A DNA stretch of 64,000 nt. Source: Bog-756 sp963696495 (GTDB lineage: Bacteria; Actinomycetota; Acidimicrobiia; Acidimicrobiales; RAAP-2). The notes under the pieces were generated by a model, which saw only the letters and a list, made by a program, of their open reading frames with translations, was not told the DNA's origin and searched no databases. Location: positions 372,001 through 436,000 of the forward strand of contig CAVOKJ010000003.1 of the NCBI GenBank assembly GCA_963696495.1. The letters run 5' to 3'. Of this stretch, positions 40,820-49,492 are shown piece after piece. The position numbers were made by a program, and so were the translations under genes. The stretch's first letter is position 1. Each line of letters starts with the position of its first letter.

Positions 40820-42076
40820 TTGAGCGACGAACACTACGACTCCATCGACTTCTTCCTCACCAAGGACCTCATCGAGGACCCCTACCCGTACTTCGAGCAC
40901 CTGCGGGGGCAGTGCCCGGTCGTCAAGGAGCCGTTCCACGACGTCTACATGGTGACGGGCTACCACGAGGCGGTCGAGGTGTACCACGACCAGACGACGT
41001 TCTCGAACTGCAACTCGGCCATCGGGCCCTTTGCCAGATTCCCCGTGCCGCTCGAGGGTGACGATGTCACCGAGATCATCGAGACCTACCGGGACGACCT
41101 CCCCTTCGGCGATCAGCTCCCCACCTTCGACCCCCCCAAGCACACCGCCCAGCGCGGGCTCCTCATGCGGCTGATCACGCCGAAGCGGCTCAAGGAGAAC
41201 GAGGAGTCCCTGCAGCGATTGGCCGACAACCAGATCGACCAGTTCCACGACAGCGGCGAGTGCGAGTTCATCGGGGCGTACGCCCAGCCCTACACCATGC
41301 TGGTGATCGCCGACCTGCTGGGCGTGCCCGAGGAGGACCACGGGGAGTTCCTCGAGAAGCTCATGCACAACGAGCACCTCGAAATGACCCACAGCCCGCT
41401 CGAGTACCTCTACGCCCAGTTCACGCGCTATATCGAGGACCGGCGCCGTCAACCGCGCCACGACGTGATGACCGGGCTGGCCACGGCCACCTTCCCCGAC
41501 GGCACCCTGCCCCCGGTCGAGGACGTGATGAAGATCGCCTCCAACCTCTTCGCCGCCGGGCAGGAGACGACGGCCCGACTCCTCGGCACGGCCCTGCAGA
41601 CCCTCGGGGAGCGGCCCGAACTGCAGCAGCGGCTGCGCGACGATCGCAGCCTCGTCCCGGCGTTCATCGAGGAGACGCTGCGGCTCGAGCCCCCGATCAA
41701 CGGCACCTTCCGGCTGTCGCGGACACCGACCACGGTCGAGGAGACCGAGATCCCGGCGGGCAGCACGGTGATGGTCCTGCCCGCCGCGGCCAACCGCGAC
41801 CCGCGCGAGTTCGCCCAACCCGACGAGCTGCGCCTCGACCGGGAGAACGCCCGCCAGCACATCGCCTTCGGTCACGGTATCCACACCTGTGCCGGTGCTC
41901 CGCTCGCCCGGGCCGAGGCCAACGTCTCGCTGCAGCGGTTGCTCGACCGGATGGTGGACATCCGCATCTCGGAGGCGCACCATGGCCCCGTCGGTGCCCG
42001 CCGGTGGGAGCACACACCCACCTGGATGCTCCGCGGGCACGACCGGCTCCACCTCGAGTTCACGCCGACGGACTGA
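40820..42076 (+). CDS. Cytochrome P450 (C)
   Basis: This is a 418-residue P450 starting at a TTG with GGAG 5 nt upstream. The I-helix is LFAAGQETTARLLG, ExxR is EETLRL, and the heme loop FGHGIHTCAGAPLARAEA has Cys357. It is a close paralogue of P450-D (46428): the two share FPVPLEGDD, DPPKHT, LLMRLITPKRL, LVIADLLGVPEEDH and HHGP near the end. The pair brackets the Rieske operon, implying duplication within this locus and possibly sequential hydroxylations of one substrate. Confidence 0.95.
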   Translation: MSDEHYDSIDFFLTKDLIEDPYPYFEHLRGQCPVVKEPFHDVYMVTGYHEAVEVYHDQTTFSNCNSAIGPFARFPVPLEGDDVTEIIETYRDDLPFGDQLPTFDPPKHTAQRGLLMRLITPKRLKENEESLQRLADNQIDQFHDSGECEFIGAYAQPYTMLVIADLLGVPEEDHGEFLEKLMHNEHLEMTHSPLEYLYAQFTRYIEDRRRQPRHDVMTGLATATFPDGTLPPVEDVMKIASNLFAAGQETTARLLGTALQTLGERPELQQRLRDDRSLVPAFIEETLRLEPPINGTFRLSRTPTTVEETEIPAGSTVMVLPAAANRDPREFAQPDELRLDRENARQHIAFGHGIHTCAGAPLARAEANVSLQRLLDRMVDIRISEAHHGPVGARRWEHTPTWMLRGHDRLHLEFTPTD

Positions 42077-42135
42077 GCAGCCGCCCCACCACCGACCCGT
42101 CGACCTCCACGGGGTCGCGCCGCGGAGCCGGCCGG

Positions 42136-42462
42136 CTAGGGCGACGGTTCCACGACGACGTCGATGCTGGATGCACCGCTGTCCGGCACCCGGGGCTGAC
42201 GCCACACCTCCACGGGGAACGACACCGTCACCAGCGCGGAGAACAGCCACAAGAGGTTGCGGTCCTCCTCGGAGATCCCCTCCAGCCGGACGCCTTTCAG
42301 GTACTCGGTCCCGTCCTCGAGCCGGGGGAAGGCGGCGTCGTAGAAGGCCTGCAGGTCGGCCATCGAGGAGGCCAGTCGTTTGCCGTACCGGTCTGACTCG
42401 CTCGGCAACGCCCAGTCGCTGAACGGCTCGAGGTCGGCGAATTCGGTGGGAAGGATGGCCAC
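42136..42462 (-). CDS. Small conserved-looking protein next to the Rieske oxygenase, function unknown
   Basis: This is a 108-residue acidic protein I cannot assign to a characterised family. It has aromatic and acidic helices (TEFADLEPFSDWALPSESDR, LQAFYDAAFPRLEDGTEYLK) and a hydrophobic segment LWLFSALVTVSFPVEVWRQP. It starts 9 bp after the Rieske oxygenase stop on the same strand. It is too short for, and unlike, a dioxygenase beta subunit. It could be an accessory or assembly partner of the oxygenase. Codon use matches the neighbours. Confidence 0.7.
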   Translation of the reverse strand: MAILPTEFADLEPFSDWALPSESDRYGKRLASSMADLQAFYDAAFPRLEDGTEYLKGVRLEGISEEDRNLLWLFSALVTVSFPVEVWRQPRVPDSGASSIDVVVEPSP

Positions 42463-42471
42463 ACCGACCCC

Positions 42472-43755
42472 TCAGGACGCCGCCGAGACCCGAACGGGGG
42501 CGCCGGGCCTGGACTGTTCGTAGTCCGCGACGTACTCGCGGCACGTCTTGTGGAGGTGGCGCAGCATGACCTCCTGATCGCACAGCGGGAACTCGGCGAC
42601 GGCGCGTGACTCGATCATCGACTGCGTCGCCTCCAGGGTGTTGCCGTCCTGGAGGCCGTACTCCTTGAACGACACGACGGCCAATTCCTGTTGGAGGCGC
42701 TCGAAGGCGTTCGTCGGGGGCACGAAATAGAGCGTGCCCTCGAAGATGTGGGTGTTGTACGACGTGGGCCAGTAGTGGTAGGTGAGGTACCAGTTCGGCT
42801 TCCAGATGAGGATCATGAAATTGGGGAAGAACAGGAAGGAGTCCTCACCCCAGGCGGGGTGGCCCGACGGGTTGAGCCCCTCGGGGAGCTCGCCGATGTC
42901 CGGGGCGTCCCACACACCGAACAGGCCGCTGCGCAGGACCCGTTCGATCGGCTTGACCATGGCCAGGTCCTTCGGCGGCGACATCCCGCCCCACGAGGAC
43001 ACCACGGCGTGCGGCCCGTCGACGTCGTAGGCCAGGGCCTCGTAGCCGTACCCCTGCAGCTTGCGTGACTCCTCCTCGGTGGCCTGCTTCGCGTGCAGGA
43101 CCGGTGCATGGTAGAACTCCATGAACGCGTCGATGAACAGCTTCCAGTTGCTGCCGACCTCGGCGCGGTACTTGTGGACCTGGGTCATCCTGTCGAAGGG
43201 GTAGGCCTCGATTCCGGCTCCCAGCCGTCCCATGTAGTCCTCGAGCGGCTGGGCCTCGGGATCGAAGTTGACGAAGATGAACCCCGCCCATTCGTCGACC
43301 TTGACCGGCGCCAGTCCGAACTCGGACTTGTCGAGGTCGAAGAACTCCGACTCCTGCTGGACGAAGGTCAGCTCGCCCTCGAGGCCGTAGCGCCATCCGT
43401 GGTACTTGCAGGTGAACTGGCGGCAGGTCCCGCTGGTCTCCTGGCGCGGGTAGTCGTTCCACACCAGCTTGTTGCCGCGGTGCCGGCAGATGTTGTGGAA
43501 GGCCCGGATGGCCCCCTCCTTGTCACGCACGATGACGACGGAGGTGCGGGCGGCGTCGAGTTCCCTGGTGAAGTAGCTGCCCTTCCTGGGAAGCTGCTCG
43601 ACGCGCCCGACGTTGAGCCAGGTGCGCCGGAAGATGGCGTCACGCTCGAGTTCGAAATGCTCGGGGGAGATCGAGTCCTCGTAGGAGACCGGCTCGGTGC
43701 CGAGCCCGAAGTGCTCGGTCCAGGACCCTTCGGCGGGTTTCGTGAAGTGCGGCAT
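42472..43755 (-). CDS. Rieske 2Fe-2S aromatic ring-hydroxylating oxygenase, alpha subunit type
   Basis: This is a 427-residue oxygenase. The Rieske cluster ligands are Cys90 and His92 (NICRHRGNKL) with Cys116 and His119 (CKYHGW). The catalytic domain has NWKLFIDAFMEFYHAPVLH, giving the two histidines of the mononuclear iron site. A C-terminal aspartate should complete the facial triad but cannot be fixed by eye. It would mono- or dihydroxylate a ring substrate with O2, using electrons from a reductase such as the one at 2543. No beta subunit is present, as in the KshA-like homomeric group. An AGAA-N5-TT motif lies 60 bp upstream of its start. Confidence 0.93.
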   Translation of the reverse strand: MPHFTKPAEGSWTEHFGLGTEPVSYEDSISPEHFELERDAIFRRTWLNVGRVEQLPRKGSYFTRELDAARTSVVIVRDKEGAIRAFHNICRHRGNKLVWNDYPRQETSGTCRQFTCKYHGWRYGLEGELTFVQQESEFFDLDKSEFGLAPVKVDEWAGFIFVNFDPEAQPLEDYMGRLGAGIEAYPFDRMTQVHKYRAEVGSNWKLFIDAFMEFYHAPVLHAKQATEEESRKLQGYGYEALAYDVDGPHAVVSSWGGMSPPKDLAMVKPIERVLRSGLFGVWDAPDIGELPEGLNPSGHPAWGEDSFLFFPNFMILIWKPNWYLTYHYWPTSYNTHIFEGTLYFVPPTNAFERLQQELAVVSFKEYGLQDGNTLEATQSMIESRAVAEFPLCDQEVMLRHLHKTCREYVADYEQSRPGAPVRVSAAS

Positions 43756-43792
43756 GGGCGTTCGTTCCTCCCGTCGTTCGACATCTGGATAC

Positions 43793-43827
43793 TAACAGTT
43801 ACTTCCCGTAAAAGAGAAGGCCGTTCC
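43793..43827 (-). promoter_or_regulatory. Candidate operator/promoter region of the Rieske gene
   Basis: TAACAGTTA (43793-43801) is an inverted repeat, and on the - strand TAGTAT just downstream is a good -10. AGAAGGCCGTTCC (43815-43827) is a one-mismatch copy of the recurrent palindrome. Together they suggest an internal promoter although the gene follows another by only 74 bp. Confidence 0.4.
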
Positions 43828-43829
43828 GT

Positions 43830-44417
43830 TCAGAGGAGATCCTCGTCTAACTCGACACCGAATGATCGGAAGGCCATAGCGAGAAGGTCATAGGCACCGA
43901 CAGTGAATACCAGGTCCATGACCTGTTGCTCGTCGAGCTCCCCGACCAGTTCGGCCCAGGTGCCGTCGGCGATCTTGGCGTCGCGGAGGAGCTGGTCGAC
44001 GGCCGCCACCATGGCCCGGTCCGGTGGGGACCATCCCGGTGCGTCGGGGCCCTCGACCACACGGGCCAGGTCGTCCGGCGAGAGTCCGGCATCGCCGGCC
44101 AGGACCGCGTGCTGTCTCCATTCGTACTCACAGCGCCGCACGGCGGCTACCCGGAGCACCAGGAGCTCACGCTGGCGGGGTGTCAGGGTCGTGCCGAACA
44201 GGACGTGGCCGTTGAACGTGTGATAGGCGCGTGTGAGGTCGGGGTGCAGGGCGAGCGTTCCCAACGCGTTGAGCCCCTTGGGCCGGCGGGCGTCCCGGGG
44301 GGGGAACGGGTGGCGGGGATTCGGCACCCGCAGCGCGGCCATGGCGTCCCGCATCCCGGCCGGCCACTCCTCGGGGGGCAAGGGCCGGAGCCGCGGCTCG
44401 TCCGGTGTCGCCGTCAC
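43830..44417 (-). CDS. Carboxymuconolactone decarboxylase (AhpD-like) family protein
   Basis: This is a 195-residue all-helical protein. TFNGHVLFGTTLTPRQRELL, then VLRVAAVRRCEYEWRQHAVL, is the CMD/AhpD core with one cysteine and a downstream histidine; the CxxC pair of true AhpD is absent. Typical CMD proteins are about 120 residues, and the longer form here is common in actinobacteria near catabolic oxygenases. It may be a decarboxylase, hydrolase or antioxidant protein. Its GTG overlaps the ligase stop by 4 bp. Confidence 0.87.
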   Translation of the reverse strand: MTATPDEPRLRPLPPEEWPAGMRDAMAALRVPNPRHPFPPRDARRPKGLNALGTLALHPDLTRAYHTFNGHVLFGTTLTPRQRELLVLRVAAVRRCEYEWRQHAVLAGDAGLSPDDLARVVEGPDAPGWSPPDRAMVAAVDQLLRDAKIADGTWAELVGELDEQQVMDLVFTVGAYDLLAMAFRSFGVELDEDLL

Positions 44418-46096
44418 CGTTCCGCCCCGATGAGCCGATCATCGCGCAGCTGCTGGCGGAGGACGACCTTTTGCACCTTGCCCGACGCCGTCCGCGGGAA
44501 GTCCGTCACCTCGTGGATCGACTCGGGCCACTTCTGGCGGGCCAGCCCGGCGGCGCCGAGATGGATGCGGACCTCCTCGATGCTCGGCACCGCCGACCCG
44601 GGACGCACCCGCAGCACGGCGGCAGCATGCTCGCCGAGCCGTTCGTCCGGTGCCGCCACCACGCAGACCTCGGCAACGGAGTCCAGCCCGAGGAGGAGTT
44701 CCTCGATCTCGGCGGCGCTGATGTTCTCGCCGCCCCTGATGATGATGTCGGAGATGCGGTCGGTGATGGTGAGGTAGCCCTCACCGTCGAGCTGGCCGAC
44801 GTCGCCGGTCCGGTACCAGCCGCCGTCGTCGAAGGCCTTGGCCGTCAGCTCGGCGTCGGTGTAGCCGAGGAAGCAGTCCGGGCCGCGGCTGAGGATCTGT
44901 CCCTGTTCGTCGAGTCGTATCTCCACGCCGGGCAGCACCCGGCCGTCGGTGGTGAGGCGCTTCACCTCGGAATCGTCGACGTAGCAACCGGTGATCGAAG
45001 GATGCTCGGTGCTGCCGTAGGAGCGGAAGGCCTTGATCCCCATGGCCGTCACCCGCTCCATCACGGCCACCGGCACCGCCGACCCGCCCAGTCCGGCAAA
45101 GGGCATCAGGGCCAGGTGCTCGGCGGTGAAGTCGGGGTGGTCGAGGAGGCTGGTCAGGAAGTAGGTGGCTCCGCCACCCACGGCCAGTCCCTCTTCCCGC
45201 ATCATGCGCAGGACCTCGCCCGGGTCCCAGACATCGATCAGGTTCACGGGTCGTTCGCGCAGCAGTGGGATCAGGAAGGCGTTGAGCATGCCGATGAAGT
45301 GGCCGACCGGCGCCCCCGTGATCTGCGGAGGCCCACCGGTCGGGAACAATCGGTTGAGCTGCCGGGCCTCGCACCCGATCGTGCGGTGGGAGTGCACGAC
45401 TCCTTTCGGGTCGCGCGTGGTCCCGGAGGTGAAGCCCACGATGGCCGGGCTGTCCGGGTCGACCCGGAGGGGCCCGGCGACGGGATCCCCTTCCATCAGC
45501 GAACCGAACGCGGTCGCCGGAGCGGGCAGGTCGGCCGCCGGCGTCTCGCCGACGACCAGCCATTCGGCGCCGTTGGAGCCGGCGGCCAGGAGGCTCCCGT
45601 AGGTCTCCAGGTAGTCGGCGTGACCGAAGTGGTCGGCGGTGATGATGACGTCCGGCGTGGTGGCCCGGAGGATGTAGTCCACCTCCTTCGCCCCATAGAA
45701 GTGCACGATCGGCACCACCACTGCCCCCAGGTAGGCGGCGGCCCAGAAGGCGATGCCCGCCTCGACCCAGTTGGGGAGCTGGATCACCACCACATCGCCG
45801 GGCCCGACCCCCTTGGCCCGGAGCGAGCCGGCCAGCGCCCGGGCGCCCCGGTCCACGTCGCCGAACGTGCCCCGCCATGGACGGACCTCGGAGCGGACGT
45901 TGAACGCCATGGCGGCCCGGGCCCCCAGCCCGTCGGCGACCATCGCTCCGAGGGAGGCGTCGTCCCACCAGCCCTCGGCCCGGTACTCCGTGGCCAGTCC
46001 GTCGGGTACCGACCGCAGCTGCCAGCGCTCAGGCACGTCCTTGCTCCGTTCCCCCACGCTGCTCCCCCAAGCCGGCTCTGTCTCGATCGCTGCCAT
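44414..46096 (-). CDS. AMP-dependent acyl-CoA synthetase/ligase
   Basis: This is a 560-residue ANL-superfamily ligase. Its motifs are FTSGTTRDPKGVVHSHRT (P-loop), FRSYGSTEHPSITG (A5), GWYRTGDVGQLDGEGYLTIT (A7), RISDIIIRGGENISAAEIEE (A8), and the catalytic lysine region PRTASGKVQK. It activates a carboxylic acid with ATP and CoA, probably the first step for the compound handled by this operon. The ATG at 46096 begins MAAIETEP; a GTG at 46111, five codons earlier, is also possible. AGAACCACATTTT at 46143-46155 lies 47 bp upstream. Confidence 0.93.
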   Translation of the reverse strand: MAAIETEPAWGSSVGERSKDVPERWQLRSVPDGLATEYRAEGWWDDASLGAMVADGLGARAAMAFNVRSEVRPWRGTFGDVDRGARALAGSLRAKGVGPGDVVVIQLPNWVEAGIAFWAAAYLGAVVVPIVHFYGAKEVDYILRATTPDVIITADHFGHADYLETYGSLLAAGSNGAEWLVVGETPAADLPAPATAFGSLMEGDPVAGPLRVDPDSPAIVGFTSGTTRDPKGVVHSHRTIGCEARQLNRLFPTGGPPQITGAPVGHFIGMLNAFLIPLLRERPVNLIDVWDPGEVLRMMREEGLAVGGGATYFLTSLLDHPDFTAEHLALMPFAGLGGSAVPVAVMERVTAMGIKAFRSYGSTEHPSITGCYVDDSEVKRLTTDGRVLPGVEIRLDEQGQILSRGPDCFLGYTDAELTAKAFDDGGWYRTGDVGQLDGEGYLTITDRISDIIIRGGENISAAEIEELLLGLDSVAEVCVVAAPDERLGEHAAAVLRVRPGSAVPSIEEVRIHLGAAGLARQKWPESIHEVTDFPRTASGKVQKVVLRQQLRDDRLIGAER

Positions 46097-46427
46097 TGTC
46101 GCATGACGCACCCGACCTCGCCAGTCCCATTGTTGAATTGGGAGAACCACATTTTGATTCGTAGACAGGACGGATCCCTCTGCAACGGGACGAGCACGGG
46201 AGGCGCCCGCGGAGGCCATGGTTGCGCCAGCAGCGGGATGCCCTGGCGGTCGTCCGGGCCCCGGCACCGGGCCGACGGGCTCGCCGGTCATCGTGGGATT
46301 CCCGTTCCGGTCCATGAGAACGCAATTCTTTGTCTAGTATCATTTCGATCTTCGGGGTCGGACGGTCCGGTGGAGGAGCCCCGCCCCGGCCGGAGGACCA
46401 GCAACCGATGAGCTATCCAGGAGATCG
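46097..46427. other. 331-bp divergent promoter region between acyl-CoA ligase and P450-D
   Basis: No gene is supported. Two copies of the recurrent palindrome occur, one near each gene: AGAACCACATTTT (46143-46155) and AGAACGCAATTCT (46317-46329). The second is followed by TGTCTAGTAT, in which TAGTAT (46335-46340) is a plausible -10 for the P450 gene. Confidence 0.6.
46317..46340 (+). promoter_or_regulatory. AGAA-N5-TTCT palindrome and -10 of P450-D
   Basis: AGAACGCAATTCT has perfect 4-bp arms and ends 5 bp before TAGTAT, so a bound regulator would cover the spacer of this promoter. No good -35 was seen, which would suit a regulated promoter. Confidence 0.5.
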
Positions 46428-47714
46428 GTGACGACAGTGACAGACCCCGACGCAGTCGACTTCTTCAGGGACGAGGACATGCTCGTCGACCCCTATCCCT
46501 ACTTCGAGGCCCTCCGCTCCGAAGGCCCGGTGCGCCGCGAACCCCATCACGACGTGGTGATGGTGACCGGGTACGAGGAGGTGATGGCGATCTACAACGA
46601 TGCCGAGCGCTTCTCCTCGTGCACCTCGGTGACCGGTCCGTTCCCGGGGTTCCCCGTGCCGCTCGAGGGCGACGACATCAGCGCCTTGATCGAGGCGCAT
46701 CGCGACGAGCTCCCGATGAGCGACCAGCTCCCCACGTTGGATCCGCCCAAGCACACCGATCACCGGGCCCTGTTGATGCGGCTGATCACGCCAAAGCGAC
46801 TCCGGGGGAACGAGGAGTTCATGTGGCGCCTCGCCGATCGCCAGATGGACACGTTCCTGGACCGGGGTGCCTGCGAATTCATCGGCGAGTTCGCCAGTCC
46901 TCTGGCCATGCTGGTGATCGCCGACCTCCTCGGCGTTCCTGAAGAGGACCACCCTCGGTTCGTCGCGGCGCTCCTCCACGGCCAGACGGAGCACGGCACG
47001 ATCGGGAGCACCGGCGACGACACCATCGCGCTCACCCCGCTCGAGTACCTCTACCAGCAGTTCGCCGCCTACGTCGAGGACCGGCGGCTCACCCCGCGCC
47101 AGGACGTCCTGACCGGGCTGGCCACGGCGACGTTCCCCGACGGCTCGACCCCCGAGGTCATGGACGTCGTCCGGGTGGCGGCCAACCTGTTCGCGGCCGG
47201 CCAGGAGACGACCGTGCGACTCCTCGGGTCGGCGCTCCAGCTCCTGGCCGAGGACCCCGAACTCCAAGAGCTCCTCCGGAGCGAGCGAGAGCGGATCCCC
47301 AACTTCGTCGAGGAGACCCTGCGGATGGAGAGCCCCATCAAAGGCGATTTCCGACTGTCGAGGGTCCCGGTCACCGTCGGGGGTGTCGACCTCCCGGCCG
47401 GTACCACGGTCATGCTGTTGAATGCCGCGGCCAATCGCGACCCCAGACGGTTCGACGACCCGGGAACGTTCGACGTCGAGCGCGAGAACGCCCGCCATCA
47501 CCTGGCCTTCGGCCGGGGCATCCATACGTGCCCGGGCGCACCACTGGCTCGCACCGAGGCCCGGGTGAGCATCGAGCGCCTCCTCGATCGGACGAGCGAG
47601 ATCCATATCTCGGAGTCCCATCACGGGCCCGCGGGCGACCGCCGCTACCACTATGTGCCGACCTTCATCCTCCGGGGACTGACGCGGCTCTATCTGGAGT
47701 TCACGCCGGCCTAG
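46428..47714 (+). CDS. Cytochrome P450 (D)
   Basis: This is a 428-residue P450. The I-helix is LFAAGQETTVRLLG, ExxR is EETLRM, and the heme loop FGRGIHTCPGAPLARTEA has Cys368. It is a close paralogue of P450-C at 40820. Compared with that protein it carries a small insertion between the F and G helices (TEHGTIGSTGDDTIALTP), which may alter substrate entry. The GTG start has AGGAG 5 nt upstream. It diverges from the acyl-CoA ligase operon. Confidence 0.95.
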   Translation: MTTVTDPDAVDFFRDEDMLVDPYPYFEALRSEGPVRREPHHDVVMVTGYEEVMAIYNDAERFSSCTSVTGPFPGFPVPLEGDDISALIEAHRDELPMSDQLPTLDPPKHTDHRALLMRLITPKRLRGNEEFMWRLADRQMDTFLDRGACEFIGEFASPLAMLVIADLLGVPEEDHPRFVAALLHGQTEHGTIGSTGDDTIALTPLEYLYQQFAAYVEDRRLTPRQDVLTGLATATFPDGSTPEVMDVVRVAANLFAAGQETTVRLLGSALQLLAEDPELQELLRSERERIPNFVEETLRMESPIKGDFRLSRVPVTVGGVDLPAGTTVMLLNAAANRDPRRFDDPGTFDVERENARHHLAFGRGIHTCPGAPLARTEARVSIERLLDRTSEIHISESHHGPAGDRRYHYVPTFILRGLTRLYLEFTPA

Positions 47715-47787
47715 GACGGGTTCACCGGTCCATTTCCAACTCGGGACGGCCAGCGGCGGGCGCGATCCCCAGGTCTAGGCTCACGCC

Positions 47788-48759
47788 ATGTTCTTCGGAC
47801 TTCGCTTCGACTTCCGCAATCCGGTGTTCGCCGACACCTCCATGGCCGATCGTTACGGGGCCGCCCTCGACATGGCGGAGTGGGCCGACCGACTGGGCTG
47901 TGTGAGCATCGCGGTGTCCGAGCATCACGGCTCCCCTGACGGCTACCTGCCCAGCCCGATCCCGATGCTGGCCGCCATGGCCGCTCGGACGGCCGACGTC
48001 CGCTTCACCGTCGCCGCCCTCATCGCCCCGTTCCACGACCCGCTCCGCCTGGCCGAGGACCTCATCGTGCTCGACATCCTGAGCAGGGGTCGGGTGGACC
48101 TCGTCGTGGCCGGCGGCTACGTGCACGAGGAGTTCGCCATGTTCGACGTACCCATGAGCGATCGGGGCAAGCGGGTGACCGAGCTCGTGGCCGTGCTGCG
48201 ATCGGCCTTCTCCGGCGAACCCTTCGACTACCACGGCCGGAAAGTGCACATCACGCCGGTGCCGTTCCGCCCCGGTGGGCCGTCGATCTCGCTCGGTGGG
48301 AGCAGCAAGCCAGCGGCCGAGCGGGCCGCCCGCATCGCCGACGGATTCATCCCGTCGAAACCGGAGGTGTGGACGTTCTACCGGGCCGAGGTGCAACGGC
48401 TGGGGCGGCCGGATCCCGGCCCGTGCCCGATCGGCGACAACGAAGTGGTGGCGTTGGCCACCGACCCGGACGAGGGGTGGGAGAAGATGGCTCCGTACTT
48501 CCTCCACGAGACCAACGCCTACGGCGCCTGGCAGGCCCAGGACGACATCGCCAGCCCCTACCAGACCGTCGCCGATGTCGATGCCCTCCGCACCACCGGG
48601 CAGTACCGGGTGGTCACGCCGGAGCGGTACGTCGAAGAGCTGAAGGCCTCTTCGTTCCCCTTTGCCTTCTTCCATCCCCTGTGCGGTGGGATGCCGATCG
48701 AGCTGGCCTGGTCGAGCCTGCGGCTGTTCGAGCACGAGGTGCTTCCCGCGTTCGCCTGA
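47788..48759 (+). CDS. LLM class flavin-dependent oxidoreductase
   Basis: This is a 323-residue luciferase-like protein. FFGLRFDFRNP opens the barrel; SIAVSEHHGSPDGYLPSPIP is the alpha-subunit-like motif with paired histidines; ALIAPFHDPLRLAEDLIVLD and LSRGRVDLVVAGGYVHEEF follow. ISLGGSSKPAAERAARIADG is the flavin phosphate loop. The EHHG motif favours an FMN-dependent monooxygenase over F420 chemistry. It follows P450-D by 73 bp and precedes a TetR gene by 71 bp. Confidence 0.9.
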   Translation: MFFGLRFDFRNPVFADTSMADRYGAALDMAEWADRLGCVSIAVSEHHGSPDGYLPSPIPMLAAMAARTADVRFTVAALIAPFHDPLRLAEDLIVLDILSRGRVDLVVAGGYVHEEFAMFDVPMSDRGKRVTELVAVLRSAFSGEPFDYHGRKVHITPVPFRPGGPSISLGGSSKPAAERAARIADGFIPSKPEVWTFYRAEVQRLGRPDPGPCPIGDNEVVALATDPDEGWEKMAPYFLHETNAYGAWQAQDDIASPYQTVADVDALRTTGQYRVVTPERYVEELKASSFPFAFFHPLCGGMPIELAWSSLRLFEHEVLPAFA

Positions 48760-48830
48760 GGTCGCGGTGTCATCGCACCGGCTGATCGGTGTCGAGGGCG
48801 GGTGACGACTCCGACCGGTAGGGTCGCCCT

Positions 48831-49427
48831 GTGACGAAGTCGAACCAGGCGGCCTCCTCTCGTCGGATCGGTTCGGAGGACTCGAAGACGCGCGCCGCCC
48901 TGTTGGACGCCGCCCGGCGCCTGATGCTGGAGGAGGGGTACGCCGCCGTCACCTCCCGCCGCGTGGCGGCGAGGGCCGGGCTCAAGCCCCAACTCGTGCA
49001 CTACTACTTCCGGACCATGGAGGACCTGTTCCTCACCTTGTTCCGACAGGGGGCGGAGGCGAATTTCCAACGGCACGCCCAAGCCCTGGCGTCGGGCCCG
49101 CCGTTGCGGGCGATCTGGGAGTTCAGCCAGGATCCGGCCGGAACGGCCCTCACGCTCGAGTTCGTCGCCCTGGCCAACCACAGGAAGGCGATCCGGGCCG
49201 AACTGGCCGCGTACGCCGAGCGATTCCGCCAACTGGAGCTGGACGCGGTGAGAGCCGCGCTCGAGCAGTCGGACGAGGATCCCGACGCCTGCCCGCCGGA
49301 GGCGGTACTGGTGGCGCTCGCCGGTGTCGGGCAATTCCTGGCCATGGAGGCCAACCTCGGCATGGCCACCGCGCACGACCACACCAGGGCGGCGGTGGAA
49401 CGCCTACTCGACCGGCTGGAGCCTTGA
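48831..49427 (+). CDS. TetR family transcriptional regulator
   Basis: This is a 198-residue regulator. The helix-turn-helix is ALLDAARRLMLEEGYAAVTS, then RRVAARAGLKPQLVHYYFRT. It ends the P450-D/luciferase-like series and may control it. It is not closely related to the TetR genes at 597 and 49493. The GTG start at 48831 has only a weak ribosome site (GGTAGGG). Confidence 0.9.
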   Translation: MTKSNQAASSRRIGSEDSKTRAALLDAARRLMLEEGYAAVTSRRVAARAGLKPQLVHYYFRTMEDLFLTLFRQGAEANFQRHAQALASGPPLRAIWEFSQDPAGTALTLEFVALANHRKAIRAELAAYAERFRQLELDAVRAALEQSDEDPDACPPEAVLVALAGVGQFLAMEANLGMATAHDHTRAAVERLLDRLEP

Positions 49428-49492
49428 CCCCGACGGACGGCCCCGGTTCTGAGGGGCGACTCCGGACGAGGATGACCGTGCCGACCCGCCGT

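Noticed and set aside
46317..46329. AGAA-N5-TTCT motif considered as a KstR (sterol) operator
   Set aside because: The KstR consensus as I know it has a two-base centre (AAC-NN-GTT); here the arms are separated by five bases, so identity with KstR sites is not supported.
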